The notes beneath the pieces are model-generated. The model was not told the origin of the DNA. It saw nothing but the letters and a program-made list of their open reading frames with translations, and did not search any database. Positions 40,643 to 49,577 of a stretch of 59,949 nucleotides of DNA are shown in pieces. The position numbers and the translations under genes were made by a program. Source of the DNA: Deltaproteobacteria bacterium (GTDB taxonomy: Bacteria > Desulfobacterota > Binatia > UBA12015); assembly GCA_016874795.1 (NCBI GenBank), contig VGTG01000012.1:1-59949 (forward strand). The letters are read 5' to 3'. How positions within the stretch are numbered: position 1 is the stretch's first letter; the number at the start of each line of letters is the position of its first letter.

Positions 40643-41461
40643 TCACTTGCCGGTGAAGCGCGGCTTCCGCTTCTCCTTGAACGCACGCGGGCCCTCGCGT
40701 GCGTCCGAGGAGACCATCACCGCGGCGGAGACCTCGTCCTCGATGCGCAGCGCCTCGTCGAGCGGTCTGCCGCTCGCGCGCAGGATGCCCTCCTTGATCT
40801 TCCGCACCGCAAGCGGCCCGTTCTCCGCGAGCTTCGTGGCGAGCTCGCGCGCCTTCGGCAGGAGCTCGTCCCTCGGGACGACGTAGTTCAGGAGGCCCAT
40901 CGCGAGCGCGTCCTGCGCGGAGAACGGCTCGCCGATCATCAGGATCTCGACGGCCTTCGCGTAGGGCACCTGTCGGGGCAGCCGCGTCAGCGAGCCGCCG
41001 CCGGGGAGAAGACCGACCTTTGCCTCCGGCGTGCCGAAGATCGCGTGCTCCGCGGCGACGCGGAGGTCGCACGCGTTCGTGATCTCGGTGCCGCCGCCGA
41101 GCGCCTTGCCGTTCACCGCGGCGATCACCGGCTTGTAGAGCTCGAACCCGCGCAGGATCGCGTCGGCGAACTGCTGCAGGTTCGCCATCAGGCGATGATC
41201 CCACTCGGTCTCGGGCTGACGCGCACCGGTCATCAGCGGCATCGTCAGCTTCAGGTCGCCGCCGGCGCAGAAGTCCTCGTCGCCCGCGCCGGTCAGGATC
41301 GCGACGCGGAGGTCGTCCGAATCGCGGAACTCGTACCAGGCCTCGGCCAGGCGGACGAGCATCTCCGGGCTGAGAGAGTTGCGCGCCTCGGGACGGTTCA
41401 GCGTGAGCATCATCACGGCGTCCCGGCGCTCGACGAGGAGGTGCGGTTCGGTTTCGGCCAT
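40643..41461 (-). CDS. Enoyl-CoA hydratase/isomerase (crotonase family)
   Basis: A 272-residue crotonase. EDFCAGGDLKLTMPL forms the CoA pocket and VNGKALGGGTEITNACDLRV and FGTPEAKVGLLPGGG carry both catalytic Glu equivalents, so it is a probable 2-enoyl-CoA hydratase. The C-terminal REGPRAFKEKRKPRFTGK is closely similar in type to that of the crotonase at 21.4-22.2 kb. The frame extends upstream; the ATG fits the family start (HLLVERRDAVMMLTLNRP). It converges on the exported protein with a 9-nt gap. Confidence 0.9.
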   Translation of the reverse strand: MAETEPHLLVERRDAVMMLTLNRPEARNSLSPEMLVRLAEAWYEFRDSDDLRVAILTGAGDEDFCAGGDLKLTMPLMTGARQPETEWDHRLMANLQQFADAILRGFELYKPVIAAVNGKALGGGTEITNACDLRVAAEHAIFGTPEAKVGLLPGGGSLTRLPRQVPYAKAVEILMIGEPFSAQDALAMGLLNYVVPRDELLPKARELATKLAENGPLAVRKIKEGILRASGRPLDEALRIEDEVSAAVMVSSDAREGPRAFKEKRKPRFTGK

Positions 41462-41551
41462 GCGGGACTGTCGCGCGGCGTTGCGGGCCGCGCAACGCGA
41501 AGCGAATCGTCGACCGTTGACCGAGCCGCAGCGAGGGCGCATGGAGCAGGT

Positions 41552-42769
41552 GTGGCAGTCGTGGGGAAGGCCACCTTCCAGGCGGCGCTCCTTGCGGCTC
41601 TCGTCGCGTGGAGCGCGGCGTGGGCCGGCGCGGAATCGCGACCGATCTCGGCCGACCGCTTCCGTCTGAGCGAATCCGCTGCGGGAGCGCGCTTCCTCTT
41701 CGCTTCGAGCGATCCGGGCTTTCCCTTCCCACCCGTCGGGCCGCCTGCGGACGGACCGACCGGGCTCCGGATCGAGGTCTTCGCCGCGAGCCAGGTCGGC
41801 GGCATCTTCGTCTCCCCCGGCGAGGGCTGGTCGGAATCCGGAGGGCTCGCTCCGCGGTACTCCTATTTCAATCGACGGGCGCCGGAAGGACCTTCGCCGC
41901 TACGGCGCGCGAAGATCCGGCAGGGCAAGCACCTCCGTGTTCGCGGCTTCCTTCCGGGCTTCGAGGTCGGCTCACCGCTCGGTCCGGTCGTCGTGCGGAT
42001 CGAGATCGGCAGCGAGACGAGCTGCGCCTTCTTCGCTGCTTCGACGATCCAGCGCGACTCGGGCGGCGTGTTCCGCGCGGTCGAAGCGGACGCCGCGGGT
42101 CTTGCCGACTGCGCCACGAGCACGATCGTGAGCGTCCTCGGCACTTTCTGCGGTGATCCCGGCGATTCGAGCTGCGGCGGGACGTGTCCCGGAGACGGCG
42201 TCTGCACGTTCGACATCTTCGCGGGCTCGTGCCGGTGCGTCTTCTCGAGCGACCCGTGCGGCGGCACCGAGCCGGTCTGCAACGGCACGTGTCCGGAGGG
42301 CGAGGAGTGCGTCGCGGTCGCGACCGGGCTTCCGGTGAACGGCTGCACCTGCACGCCGGTCGGCGTGACGCCGTGCGGGGCGAGCGGCTTCCCCTCGTGC
42401 GGCGGCGTGTGCCCCGAGGGGAACGCGTGCGAGCCGGTCACGTCGGTCAACGGCTCCTACTGCGGGTGCTTTCCGCCGGGACCGTGCGGTGGATTCGGCG
42501 GGGCTTGCCCGTCTCCTCTCGTCTGCACTCAGTTTCCGGGGAGCTTGCCGTTCTGCCTCCCGATCATCTGCGGCACGCTGCCGAGCTGCGGAGGCGGCTG
42601 CCCGGAAGACTGGAGCTGTCACCGGCTGCGCATCTCCGGGGTCAGCTTCGAAACCTGTGCTTGCTCGCCGCCGGGCGCCGCGTGCGGGGGCGGAGAGGGG
42701 TTCGAGTGCCCGGAAGGCCTCGCGTGCACCGTACCGCTGGCGGGCGGTTCCGGGTCCTGCCTGCCCTGA
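41552..42769 (+). CDS. Exported cysteine-rich protein with EGF-like or TIL-like repeats
   Basis: A 405-residue protein from a GTG with GGAG just upstream. After a signal peptide (FQAALLAALVAWSAAWA) comes a beta-rich domain of about 180 residues (IEVFAASQVGGIFVSPGEGW; RIEIGSETSCAFFAAS). The C-terminal 215 residues hold about five Cys-rich units of the form CGG-x-CPEG-x-x-C-x(8-12)-C-x-C. The spacing varies and disulfide bonding is likely. A surface-exposed or adhesive protein is plausible. No enzymatic motif is visible. Confidence 0.75.
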   Translation: MAVVGKATFQAALLAALVAWSAAWAGAESRPISADRFRLSESAAGARFLFASSDPGFPFPPVGPPADGPTGLRIEVFAASQVGGIFVSPGEGWSESGGLAPRYSYFNRRAPEGPSPLRRAKIRQGKHLRVRGFLPGFEVGSPLGPVVVRIEIGSETSCAFFAASTIQRDSGGVFRAVEADAAGLADCATSTIVSVLGTFCGDPGDSSCGGTCPGDGVCTFDIFAGSCRCVFSSDPCGGTEPVCNGTCPEGEECVAVATGLPVNGCTCTPVGVTPCGASGFPSCGGVCPEGNACEPVTSVNGSYCGCFPPGPCGGFGGACPSPLVCTQFPGSLPFCLPIICGTLPSCGGGCPEDWSCHRLRISGVSFETCACSPPGAACGGGEGFECPEGLACTVPLAGGSGSCLP

Positions 42770-42811
42770 CGGGTATGCGGACGCGAGCGGGTTTCGCTAC
42801 CTCGAGCGCTC

Positions 42812-45211
42812 GTGAGCACGGAAGGCGAAAGCGAATCGCTCCTCGCAGGGCTCCGCGTCCTCGATCTCGCCGGCGAGCCCGGCGCGATGACGGGACGCAT
42901 TCTCGCCGATCTCGGTGCCGAGGTCGTGCACGTCGAGCCGCCGGAGGGCGATCCGCTGCGGCGGACGCCGCCGTTCGCGGCGAGCGACCGTCGCTCGCTT
43001 CGCTTCGGTGCGTGGAGCGCGGGGAAGTCGAGCGTCGTCCTCGCTTCCGAGGATCCGCGGCTCGACGAGCTGCTGCGCGGCGCGGACGTCGTGCTCGAGA
43101 CGCCGGGCTTTCCGGATTCGCCGACTCTGGATCCGAAGCGCGCGCCCGCGGCGGTTTGGCTCCGCATCACGCCCTTCGGGCTCGCCGGTCCGCGTGCGGC
43201 GTGGCGTGCTTCCGACCTCGGCGTCATGGCCGCTTCGGGAAACATGTTCTCGACGGGCGAGCCGGATCGGGCGCCGGTCCGCTGCACGGAGCCGTCGGGG
43301 TACGCGCACGCGGGGCCCGAGGCGGCGTACGCCGTCTTGACGGCGCTCGCTTCGGGACGGCCGCAGGTGATCGATCTCGCGATGCAGGAGGTGGTGACGG
43401 TCGCGAACATGTCCGGCGTCGCCTCCGCGTTCCGCGGCGGCGGCCCCGGGAAGCGTCACGGCGCGAACATCGGACGCACGCGGGAGATCTGGCCGTGCAA
43501 GGACGGCTTCGTTTCCTTCGGTCTCCGCGGCGGACGGGCGCGCGTCCCGAGCCTGCAGACGCTGACCGCGATGCTCTTCGAGGAAGGTCTCGACACGCCC
43601 GCATGGACCGATCGCGACTGGAACGCCTTCGACCAGTTCAAGGTGTCGGACGAGGATCTCGCCGCGCTCGAGGAGCCGCTCGGACGTCTCTTCGCGCGCA
43701 AGACGATGACGGAGCTGTACGAGCGCGCCTGCGAGACGAACCTGATGCTCGCGCCGGTGAACACCCCGCGCGAGATGCTGGCCTCCGCGCAGAGCCGCGC
43801 GCGCGAGGTCTTCCGCGACGTGGGCGCGCTCCGTTCGCTGCCGGCTCGGATCGCAATCGTCGCGAGCCACGACGGCCGTGCGCGGTCGATCGAAGCGCGT
43901 GCGGATGCGCCGGAGCTCGGGCGAGATTCCGTACCGGCGTGGACGGCGCGCAGCGTACCGGCAGTGCAGGCTTCGCGCGAAGCGCACGGTACCCCGGCGT
44001 GGAGCGCGGCCTCGTCGGCGGGTGGTCCGCTCCGCATCGTCGAGTTCGGTGCCGGCGCCGCAGGCCCGATCGCGGCGCGCTACTTCGCGGAGCACGGCGC
44101 GATCGTCGTCAAGGTCGAGTCGAAGACGCGCCCCGAGTTCCTGCGCGCGATGTACGCCTCGACGAGCCCGCACGGTCTCGAGGGCTCGCAGCTCTTCGAC
44201 GCGCTGAACGCGGGGAAGCGCAGCATCACGCTCGATCTGAAGAACCCGCGCGGCGTCGAGATCGCGCGACGGCTGATGCACTGGGCGGACGCGGTCCTCG
44301 AGAACTTCGCACCCCGCGCGATGCGCGGCTTCGGGCTCGACTACGAGACGATCGCGGCCGAGAAGCCCGACCTCGTGATGGTCTCGACGTGCCTGAACGG
44401 CCAGACGGGGCCGCATCGCAACTATCCGGGCTTCGGCGGACAGGGCTCGGCGCTCTCGGGCTTCAACGATCTGACGGGCTGGCCCGACCGCGAGCCGGCG
44501 GGTCCGTTCGGCACGATCACGGACTCGCTCGCGCCGCGCTTCGCGGCCACGGCGCTCGCGGCGGGTCTCCACTATCGACGTCGGACGGGCTGCGGCGTGC
44601 ATCTCGACATCGCGCAGGTCGAGGTGGCGCAGTACGCGCTCGCGCCGTGGATCCTCGCCTACGCGGACGACGGTCGGATCTACGCGCGAAATGGGAATCG
44701 CTCCGAACGCACGGCGCCGCACGGTGCGTTCTCGTGCCGCGGCGAGGACCGCTGGGTCGCGATCGCCGTGTGGAGCGACGCGGAGTGGGCTCGCCTCGCG
44801 GCCCACCTCGGCTCGGAAGCGCGCGAAGCGAAGCTCGCTCGCACGGAGGATCGTCTCGCCCGCGAGAGCGAGGTCGAAGCGCTCGTCGCCGCATGGACGC
44901 ACGAGCGCACGCGCGAAGAGGTCGCCGAGATCCTGCAGGCCGAGGGCATCGAGGCCGTACCCGTGCAGGACTTCGAGGATCTCCTGCGCGACCCGCAGCT
45001 CGCCGCGCGCGAGCACTTCGCGAATCTGGAACATCCGTACCTCGGTCCGTCGCCGTACGAGCGGAATGGATTCCGGCTGAGCGACGCCTCTTCCGGCTAC
45101 GCGCGTCCCTCGCCGCTCCTCGGCGAGCACACGGACGAGGTCCTGCGCGACTTCCTCGGCTGCGACGCGGCCGAGATCTCCGAGCTCCGCGCTTCCGGCG
45201 GCGTGGAGTGA
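42812..45211 (+). CDS. CaiB/BaiF family CoA-transferase, two domains in tandem
   Basis: A 799-residue protein, about double the usual length. The first half begins LAGLRVLDLAGEPGAMTGRI and has VIDLAMQEV with D188; the second begins LRIVEFGAGAAGPIAARYFA and has VHLDIAQVEVAQ with D599. Both Asp residues match the acyl-carrying catalytic Asp of class III CoA-transferases. GKRSITLDLKNPRG and the YPGFGGQGSALSG region are strong in the second half and weaker in the first. The enzyme moves CoA between carboxylic acids. The GTG start lies 42 nt after the Cys-rich gene. The pseudo-dimeric fusion could replace the interlocked homodimer. Confidence 0.9.
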   Translation: MSTEGESESLLAGLRVLDLAGEPGAMTGRILADLGAEVVHVEPPEGDPLRRTPPFAASDRRSLRFGAWSAGKSSVVLASEDPRLDELLRGADVVLETPGFPDSPTLDPKRAPAAVWLRITPFGLAGPRAAWRASDLGVMAASGNMFSTGEPDRAPVRCTEPSGYAHAGPEAAYAVLTALASGRPQVIDLAMQEVVTVANMSGVASAFRGGGPGKRHGANIGRTREIWPCKDGFVSFGLRGGRARVPSLQTLTAMLFEEGLDTPAWTDRDWNAFDQFKVSDEDLAALEEPLGRLFARKTMTELYERACETNLMLAPVNTPREMLASAQSRAREVFRDVGALRSLPARIAIVASHDGRARSIEARADAPELGRDSVPAWTARSVPAVQASREAHGTPAWSAASSAGGPLRIVEFGAGAAGPIAARYFAEHGAIVVKVESKTRPEFLRAMYASTSPHGLEGSQLFDALNAGKRSITLDLKNPRGVEIARRLMHWADAVLENFAPRAMRGFGLDYETIAAEKPDLVMVSTCLNGQTGPHRNYPGFGGQGSALSGFNDLTGWPDREPAGPFGTITDSLAPRFAATALAAGLHYRRRTGCGVHLDIAQVEVAQYALAPWILAYADDGRIYARNGNRSERTAPHGAFSCRGEDRWVAIAVWSDAEWARLAAHLGSEAREAKLARTEDRLARESEVEALVAAWTHERTREEVAEILQAEGIEAVPVQDFEDLLRDPQLAAREHFANLEHPYLGPSPYERNGFRLSDASSGYARPSPLLGEHTDEVLRDFLGCDAAEISELRASGGVE

Positions 45212-45340
45212 TCCGACGCGCCTCGGCGCGCTCGTCGCGGGCCCCGTGCCCTGCCCGACGCGCTTCCTGGGCCGGGGACTCCGCCCTGGCGTAAGCGCCC
45301 GCGGTGGCCGGCCTCCCGCGCCGTGGCCGGAGATCGTTTC

Positions 45341-45369
45341 TTGCGATCTTACCGGAAACAATTTAGAAT
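45341..45369 (+). promoter_or_regulatory. Sigma-70-type promoter for the large Cys-rich protein gene
   Basis: TTGCGA and TAGAAT are separated by exactly 17 nt in an AT-rich patch that stands out from the surroundings. The -10 matches the consensus at five of six positions, the -35 at four. The predicted start of transcription lies about 85 nt before the ATG of the next gene. Confidence 0.6.
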
Positions 45370-45461
45370 ATTGCCCAGCTTTGTAGAAATTGGATACGCA
45401 TTCCCGGCCGTGCGAACTGATTGCTTCCTAAACCACCGACCTAGACTGGGAGATCCCGCGC

Positions 45462-48377
45462 ATGCCGAGGTGCCTCCTCGACCCGAGACACGCCTGTTCC
45501 CTCCTTGCGAAGCCCTCGCTCTTTGGGGTTCGCGCGCTCGTCCTGCTCTTCGTGCTCCTCATTCACCTCCCGGCAGCAGCCGGAACGTGCGGGGATGAAG
45601 TTCTCGAGCCGGGGGAGGACTGCGAAGCGCCTTTTGCCTCCTGCTGCGAGCCTTCCACGTGCCGCTTTCAGGTCTCGGGAGCCGTCTGTCGTTCGGCCGG
45701 CTCGAGCTCGTGCGACGTGGAGGAGACCTGCACCGGCTCGTCCGAGCAGTGTCCCGAGGATGCGGTCCGGCCTGCCGGTTTCGTCTGTCGCGCGGGCTCG
45801 GGCGACGTATGCGACCCAGACGAGGTCTGCAGCGGCGTGGCCGGGGAGGCGTGTCCCGCAAACGCCGTGGAGCCGGCGGAGACCGTATGCCGCCCTGGCT
45901 CCGGCGACCTCTGCGATCCCGACGAGCTCTGCAGCGGCGTCGTAGGCGAAGCCTGCGGACCCGACCTCGTGGCTTCCGCGGGGACGACGTGTCGCTCCGG
46001 CTCGGGCGATCTCTGCGATCCGAACGAGACGTGCTCGGGCGAGTCCGGTGAGGCGTGCCCGGAAGACGTCGTCGCCCCCACGGAGACCGTTTGCCGCAAT
46101 GGCTCGGGCGATCTCTGCGACCCGAACGAGACGTGCACCGGCACTCCCGTCGAGCCATGTCCGGACGACGAGGTCGAGCCGACGACGACCGTCTGTCGTG
46201 CGGGCGGCGGCGATCCAAACGCCTCCGGACATGTGTGTGATCCGGACGAGCACTGTCCCGGAACGCAAGGCGACGGTTGCCCCGCCGACGTCTTCGCGCC
46301 GTCTGAGCAGGTCTGCAACGCCGGCTCTGGCACGCCGCATGGCGGACTCGAGTGCGACCCCGAAGAGAGCTGTCCTGGCGTCGCCGGCGGCGTCTGCCCG
46401 GCCGACACGATCGTCGCGTCTGGAACGATTTGCCGACAGGGCGCGGGCTGGAACCCGGAGGACGAGACCTGTGACGCGAGCGAGATCTGCGGCGGCGCCG
46501 CCGACGAGCCGTGCCCGGCGGATCATGGCGCGTCGGGCAACGGCGTCATCGTGCGGGCCAACGCCGACGCACGTCTCATGCAGACGCATCGAAGCTCGAA
46601 CGATGGCGCCGCCGGCCTGATCTGGCTCAAGGCGAGCCCCCACACGCGCGGGCTCATCAATTTCGACCTCTCGTGCAATGCGGCCGTGACGCCGTTGCTC
46701 GATTGCGCGCTCCTCGGGCTCTCGATCCACGAAGGTCTGCCGAGCACCACCGGGACTTCGTTTTCGGCCCATCGAATCGATTCGAACTGGGCGGAGGGCA
46801 ACCAGGCGTTCAACGACTTCTCCACGTCGTGGGGTCAGCTCGGACCGCACCCGGGCTCCGGGATCGGCTCCACGTGGGACTGTCGGATCGACACCGATCT
46901 CGCGGAAGGCGGCACGAGCAACTGCGAAGAGCCCGATCGCTGGGACGGTGGGGATTTTTGCAACGGCTCGCCTTGCTACGAGCTTCCCGGCGCGGCGGCG
47001 ACGTACACGACGGACCCCTTCCAGGACCAGCTCCTCTGGGAGGTGACACCGGACGTCGTCGGCCGGGATGCACCGGTCAGCTGGCTTCTCAAGATGACCA
47101 CCGACACCGTCACCGACGGCTCAGTGAAGCTCTATCAGCGCGACGGAGCGCGCTTCCTGGCGGAGCAAGCGCCCGGAACGACGGGCCTGCCGTCCTTCGA
47201 GCGCGCGCCGCGGCTCGTCCTCTTCGGGCCTGGAGTTTCCGCACCGCGAGCGACCTTGACCTCGCCGGTGGGCGGCTCGCACGTTTCGCCGGCCTTGGTT
47301 TCGATCGATCTCGTGGACGGGACGGCGGGTGCGGGCGCGCGCTGGGAGAATCGCACGACGGACGAATGGGGCTACATGGGACCTGGTGCGGGCTCCGACT
47401 GGAGCGCTTCGATTCCGCTGCAGCTCGGCTCGAACGAGATCGAGTTCACGGTGTACGACGCGTGCGGGACCGAGGGGAAGGCGACGTTCGTCGTGCCCCA
47501 TGCGGTCGACGTACGCTGCGGCAATTCCGTGATCGATGCGGAAGAGGAATGCGATGACGGCAACGAAGAGGACGGCGACTGCTGCTCCTCGACTTGCGCT
47601 CTCGAGCCAGACGGCGCCCTCTGCCAGGGCGACGGTCTCTGCACGGTCGGTGGCCATTGCAGTGCGGGCGTCTGCGCCGGCGGCACGACCCATCCTTTCG
47701 GCTGCGAGAACGACTACACGTGCTACCAGGTCGCGACGACCAGCAAGAGCGAGCCGTTCGTGCCGGTCGCGGGGCTCGAGCTGACGGACCTCGTCGGCGA
47801 CAGGAGCTTCCTCGCGCGCAAGATCGTGAACTTGTGCATGCCGAGCGCAGTGGAGACGGCAACGATCGCCCGGCACGACGCCTACCGGCTCGACTACCTC
47901 GTCGCCGAAAGAAACCGCCGCCGGCCACCGGAGACACTCACCATCAAGGACCGTCTGGGGACCATCACCGTGAAGCCTGGAAGGGCCGTCGGGATGATGA
48001 CTCCGGCGAACATGGATCTCGAAGGACCGGCGTCGCCGCCTGCCCCGGACATCGAGGACTATCACCTCTGCTACAAGGCGAAGCTGATCGGTGATTGGCC
48101 GAAGGGCCTCCGTCTCGTCGTCGAGGACGAGTTCGAGAAACGGTTCCTGCGCATTCTCAAACCCGAGCGCATCTGTCTCGCGGCAGGCTACGGCGATGAT
48201 CCCGTGGCGAACCCGGACGCGCACCTGATGTGCTACCGCGCGCGCGCCGGCGATCCGTCGCACGAACGCCGCCTCGGGACGATTCGTACCAACGACGTCC
48301 TCGGCTCGATGCGCCGCGACTCCCTGCGAGAGCACGAGCTCTGCTTGCGCGCGAGCCTCCTCGATCCGGCTCCCTGA
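45462..48377 (+). CDS. Large exported mosaic protein: disintegrin-like Cys repeats, DNRLRE-like and Ig-like domains
   Basis: A 971-residue protein. After the signal sequence (ALVLLFVLLIHLPAAAG) come about ten units of roughly 33 residues with CRxGSGDLCDPxExCSGxxGEACP, resembling disintegrin-type cysteine repeats (about 45-360). A DNRLRE-like domain follows (GLINFDLSCNAAV, ALLGLSIHEG, HRIDSNWAEGNQAFNDFSTSW), then an Ig-like segment (ATLTSPVGGSHVSPALVSID). Next is a CGNSVIDAEEECDDGNEEDGD repeat and a C-terminal domain (NDYTCYQVATTSKSEPFVPV) of unknown type. It is probably displayed on the surface. Its own promoter lies upstream. Confidence 0.8.
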   Translation: MPRCLLDPRHACSLLAKPSLFGVRALVLLFVLLIHLPAAAGTCGDEVLEPGEDCEAPFASCCEPSTCRFQVSGAVCRSAGSSSCDVEETCTGSSEQCPEDAVRPAGFVCRAGSGDVCDPDEVCSGVAGEACPANAVEPAETVCRPGSGDLCDPDELCSGVVGEACGPDLVASAGTTCRSGSGDLCDPNETCSGESGEACPEDVVAPTETVCRNGSGDLCDPNETCTGTPVEPCPDDEVEPTTTVCRAGGGDPNASGHVCDPDEHCPGTQGDGCPADVFAPSEQVCNAGSGTPHGGLECDPEESCPGVAGGVCPADTIVASGTICRQGAGWNPEDETCDASEICGGAADEPCPADHGASGNGVIVRANADARLMQTHRSSNDGAAGLIWLKASPHTRGLINFDLSCNAAVTPLLDCALLGLSIHEGLPSTTGTSFSAHRIDSNWAEGNQAFNDFSTSWGQLGPHPGSGIGSTWDCRIDTDLAEGGTSNCEEPDRWDGGDFCNGSPCYELPGAAATYTTDPFQDQLLWEVTPDVVGRDAPVSWLLKMTTDTVTDGSVKLYQRDGARFLAEQAPGTTGLPSFERAPRLVLFGPGVSAPRATLTSPVGGSHVSPALVSIDLVDGTAGAGARWENRTTDEWGYMGPGAGSDWSASIPLQLGSNEIEFTVYDACGTEGKATFVVPHAVDVRCGNSVIDAEEECDDGNEEDGDCCSSTCALEPDGALCQGDGLCTVGGHCSAGVCAGGTTHPFGCENDYTCYQVATTSKSEPFVPVAGLELTDLVGDRSFLARKIVNLCMPSAVETATIARHDAYRLDYLVAERNRRRPPETLTIKDRLGTITVKPGRAVGMMTPANMDLEGPASPPAPDIEDYHLCYKAKLIGDWPKGLRLVVEDEFEKRFLRILKPERICLAAGYGDDPVANPDAHLMCYRARAGDPSHERRLGTIRTNDVLGSMRRDSLREHELCLRASLLDPAP

Positions 48378-48401
48378 CCGCGGCGCGCCGCCACGAGGGC
48401 G

Positions 48402-48914
48402 ATGAGGATGGGCGAGTGGCAGCGGCGGCATCATCGGACCGCGCGGGCCGCTTTCCCGCGCTCGCCGACACGAGATTCGCTTCGTCGCGCTCGTCGGTTG
48501 TCTGCTTCCCTTCCTGCTGACGAGCGCGCCGGCCGCCGAGCCAGGTGCATCTTCGCCGGCACGCTGGCGCCTCGCGAGCGTGCCGCTCGACATGCCGGCG
48601 GACGGCGGCCTCGACGACCAGGCGCTCGAAGGTTTCTACCAGGGCGCCTATGGCACGAGCTTTCCCTCGAACTTCGGCGGCGCGCTCGGGGACGGGTCGA
48701 GGATAGCGTCCTCACGGAGTCGCCCTCGCGGCGCTCGTCATCTCGATGTCGATGGCCGCGACTCCGCTCCTCGCGGCGCTCGCCGATCGGCTCGGCGAGC
48801 GCACGCCCGCGGCGTGAAGCGCCGCGAGGAAGGAGATCCGTCGAGCGCGATCGCCGCGGCGAGACACTTCGGTGCGGACGCCCCTCGCGGACGCGCGAGG
48901 CTCTCGCTAAAGCC
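48402..48914 (+). pseudogene. Gene debris: exported-protein remnant and antiporter-like scrap
   Basis: The stretch between two complete genes contains coherent pieces in different frames. One frame, without a start codon, reads IRFVALVGCLLPFLLTSAPA, then LASVPLDMPADGGLDDQALE, GFYQGAYGTSFPSNFGGALG, a signal peptide with the first part of a mature protein. A second frame then gives ALVISMSMAATPLLAALADR and a stop, resembling a Kef-type antiporter helix. Neither is complete. This looks like a deletion scar joining parts of two unrelated genes; borders are approximate. Confidence 0.45.
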
Positions 48915-48920
48915 GTGAGC

Positions 48921-49559
48921 ATGTCGACGGAGCTCCAGGAGCTGCTGCAACCCGCCACGACGGCCGTGATCACGGTCGAATGCCAGCGCGGCGTCATCGG
49001 ACCGAACGGACCGCTTCCCGTGCTCGTCGAGACGATCCGCGAGAGCGGCCTCGTCGCGCGTGCGGCGGCGCTGCTCGACGTCGCGCGCTCGTGCGGCGCG
49101 CCGGTCCTGCACGGGACCGTCGTGCGCCGGACCGACGGCGGCGGCGTCACGATGAACTGTCGTCTCTTCACCGCGGTCGGCAAGTCGGGCGCGCAGCCGC
49201 TCCTCGCCGGCAGCGAGGCGGCGGCTCTCGTGCCGGAGCTCGGGCCGGGGCCGAACGACTGGATCGTGCCGCGCTACCACGGCGTGTCGCTCTTCCACGA
49301 CACGGAGCTCGACGCGATCCTCCGGAGCCTCGGGGTGAAGACGGTCGTGCTGCTCGGCGCGAGCCTCAACATCGCGATCGTCGGCACGACGATCGAGGCG
49401 GTGAACCGCGGGTATCGCGTCGTCGTGCCCGAGGACGGAGTCGTCGGCATTCCGACGGAGTACGGCGAGGCGGTCTTGCGCAACAGCATGCGGCTTCTCG
49501 CGACGATCACCCGCTGCGACGACGTCGCCGCCGCCTTCCGCGCGCACGCGAGCGCCTGA
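48921..49559 (+). CDS. Isochorismatase-like protein with altered catalytic residues
   Basis: A 212-residue protein of the cysteine hydrolase (isochorismatase-like) fold: TTAVITVECQRGVIGPNG at the N-terminus, then VLHGTVVRR, VPRYHGVSLFHDTELDAILR and VVLLGASLNIAIVGTTIEAV. The usual Asp of the D-K-C triad is Glu (E20) and the expected nucleophile Cys in the last motif is absent (NIAIV in place of a CV-type sequence). It probably binds a small molecule without the standard hydrolysis. A GTG two codons upstream is also possible. It is 18 nt before the isomerase-like gene. Confidence 0.8.
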   Translation: MSTELQELLQPATTAVITVECQRGVIGPNGPLPVLVETIRESGLVARAAALLDVARSCGAPVLHGTVVRRTDGGGVTMNCRLFTAVGKSGAQPLLAGSEAAALVPELGPGPNDWIVPRYHGVSLFHDTELDAILRSLGVKTVVLLGASLNIAIVGTTIEAVNRGYRVVVPEDGVVGIPTEYGEAVLRNSMRLLATITRCDDVAAAFRAHASA

Positions 49560-49577
49560 ACGGAGACCGAGGAAGCC

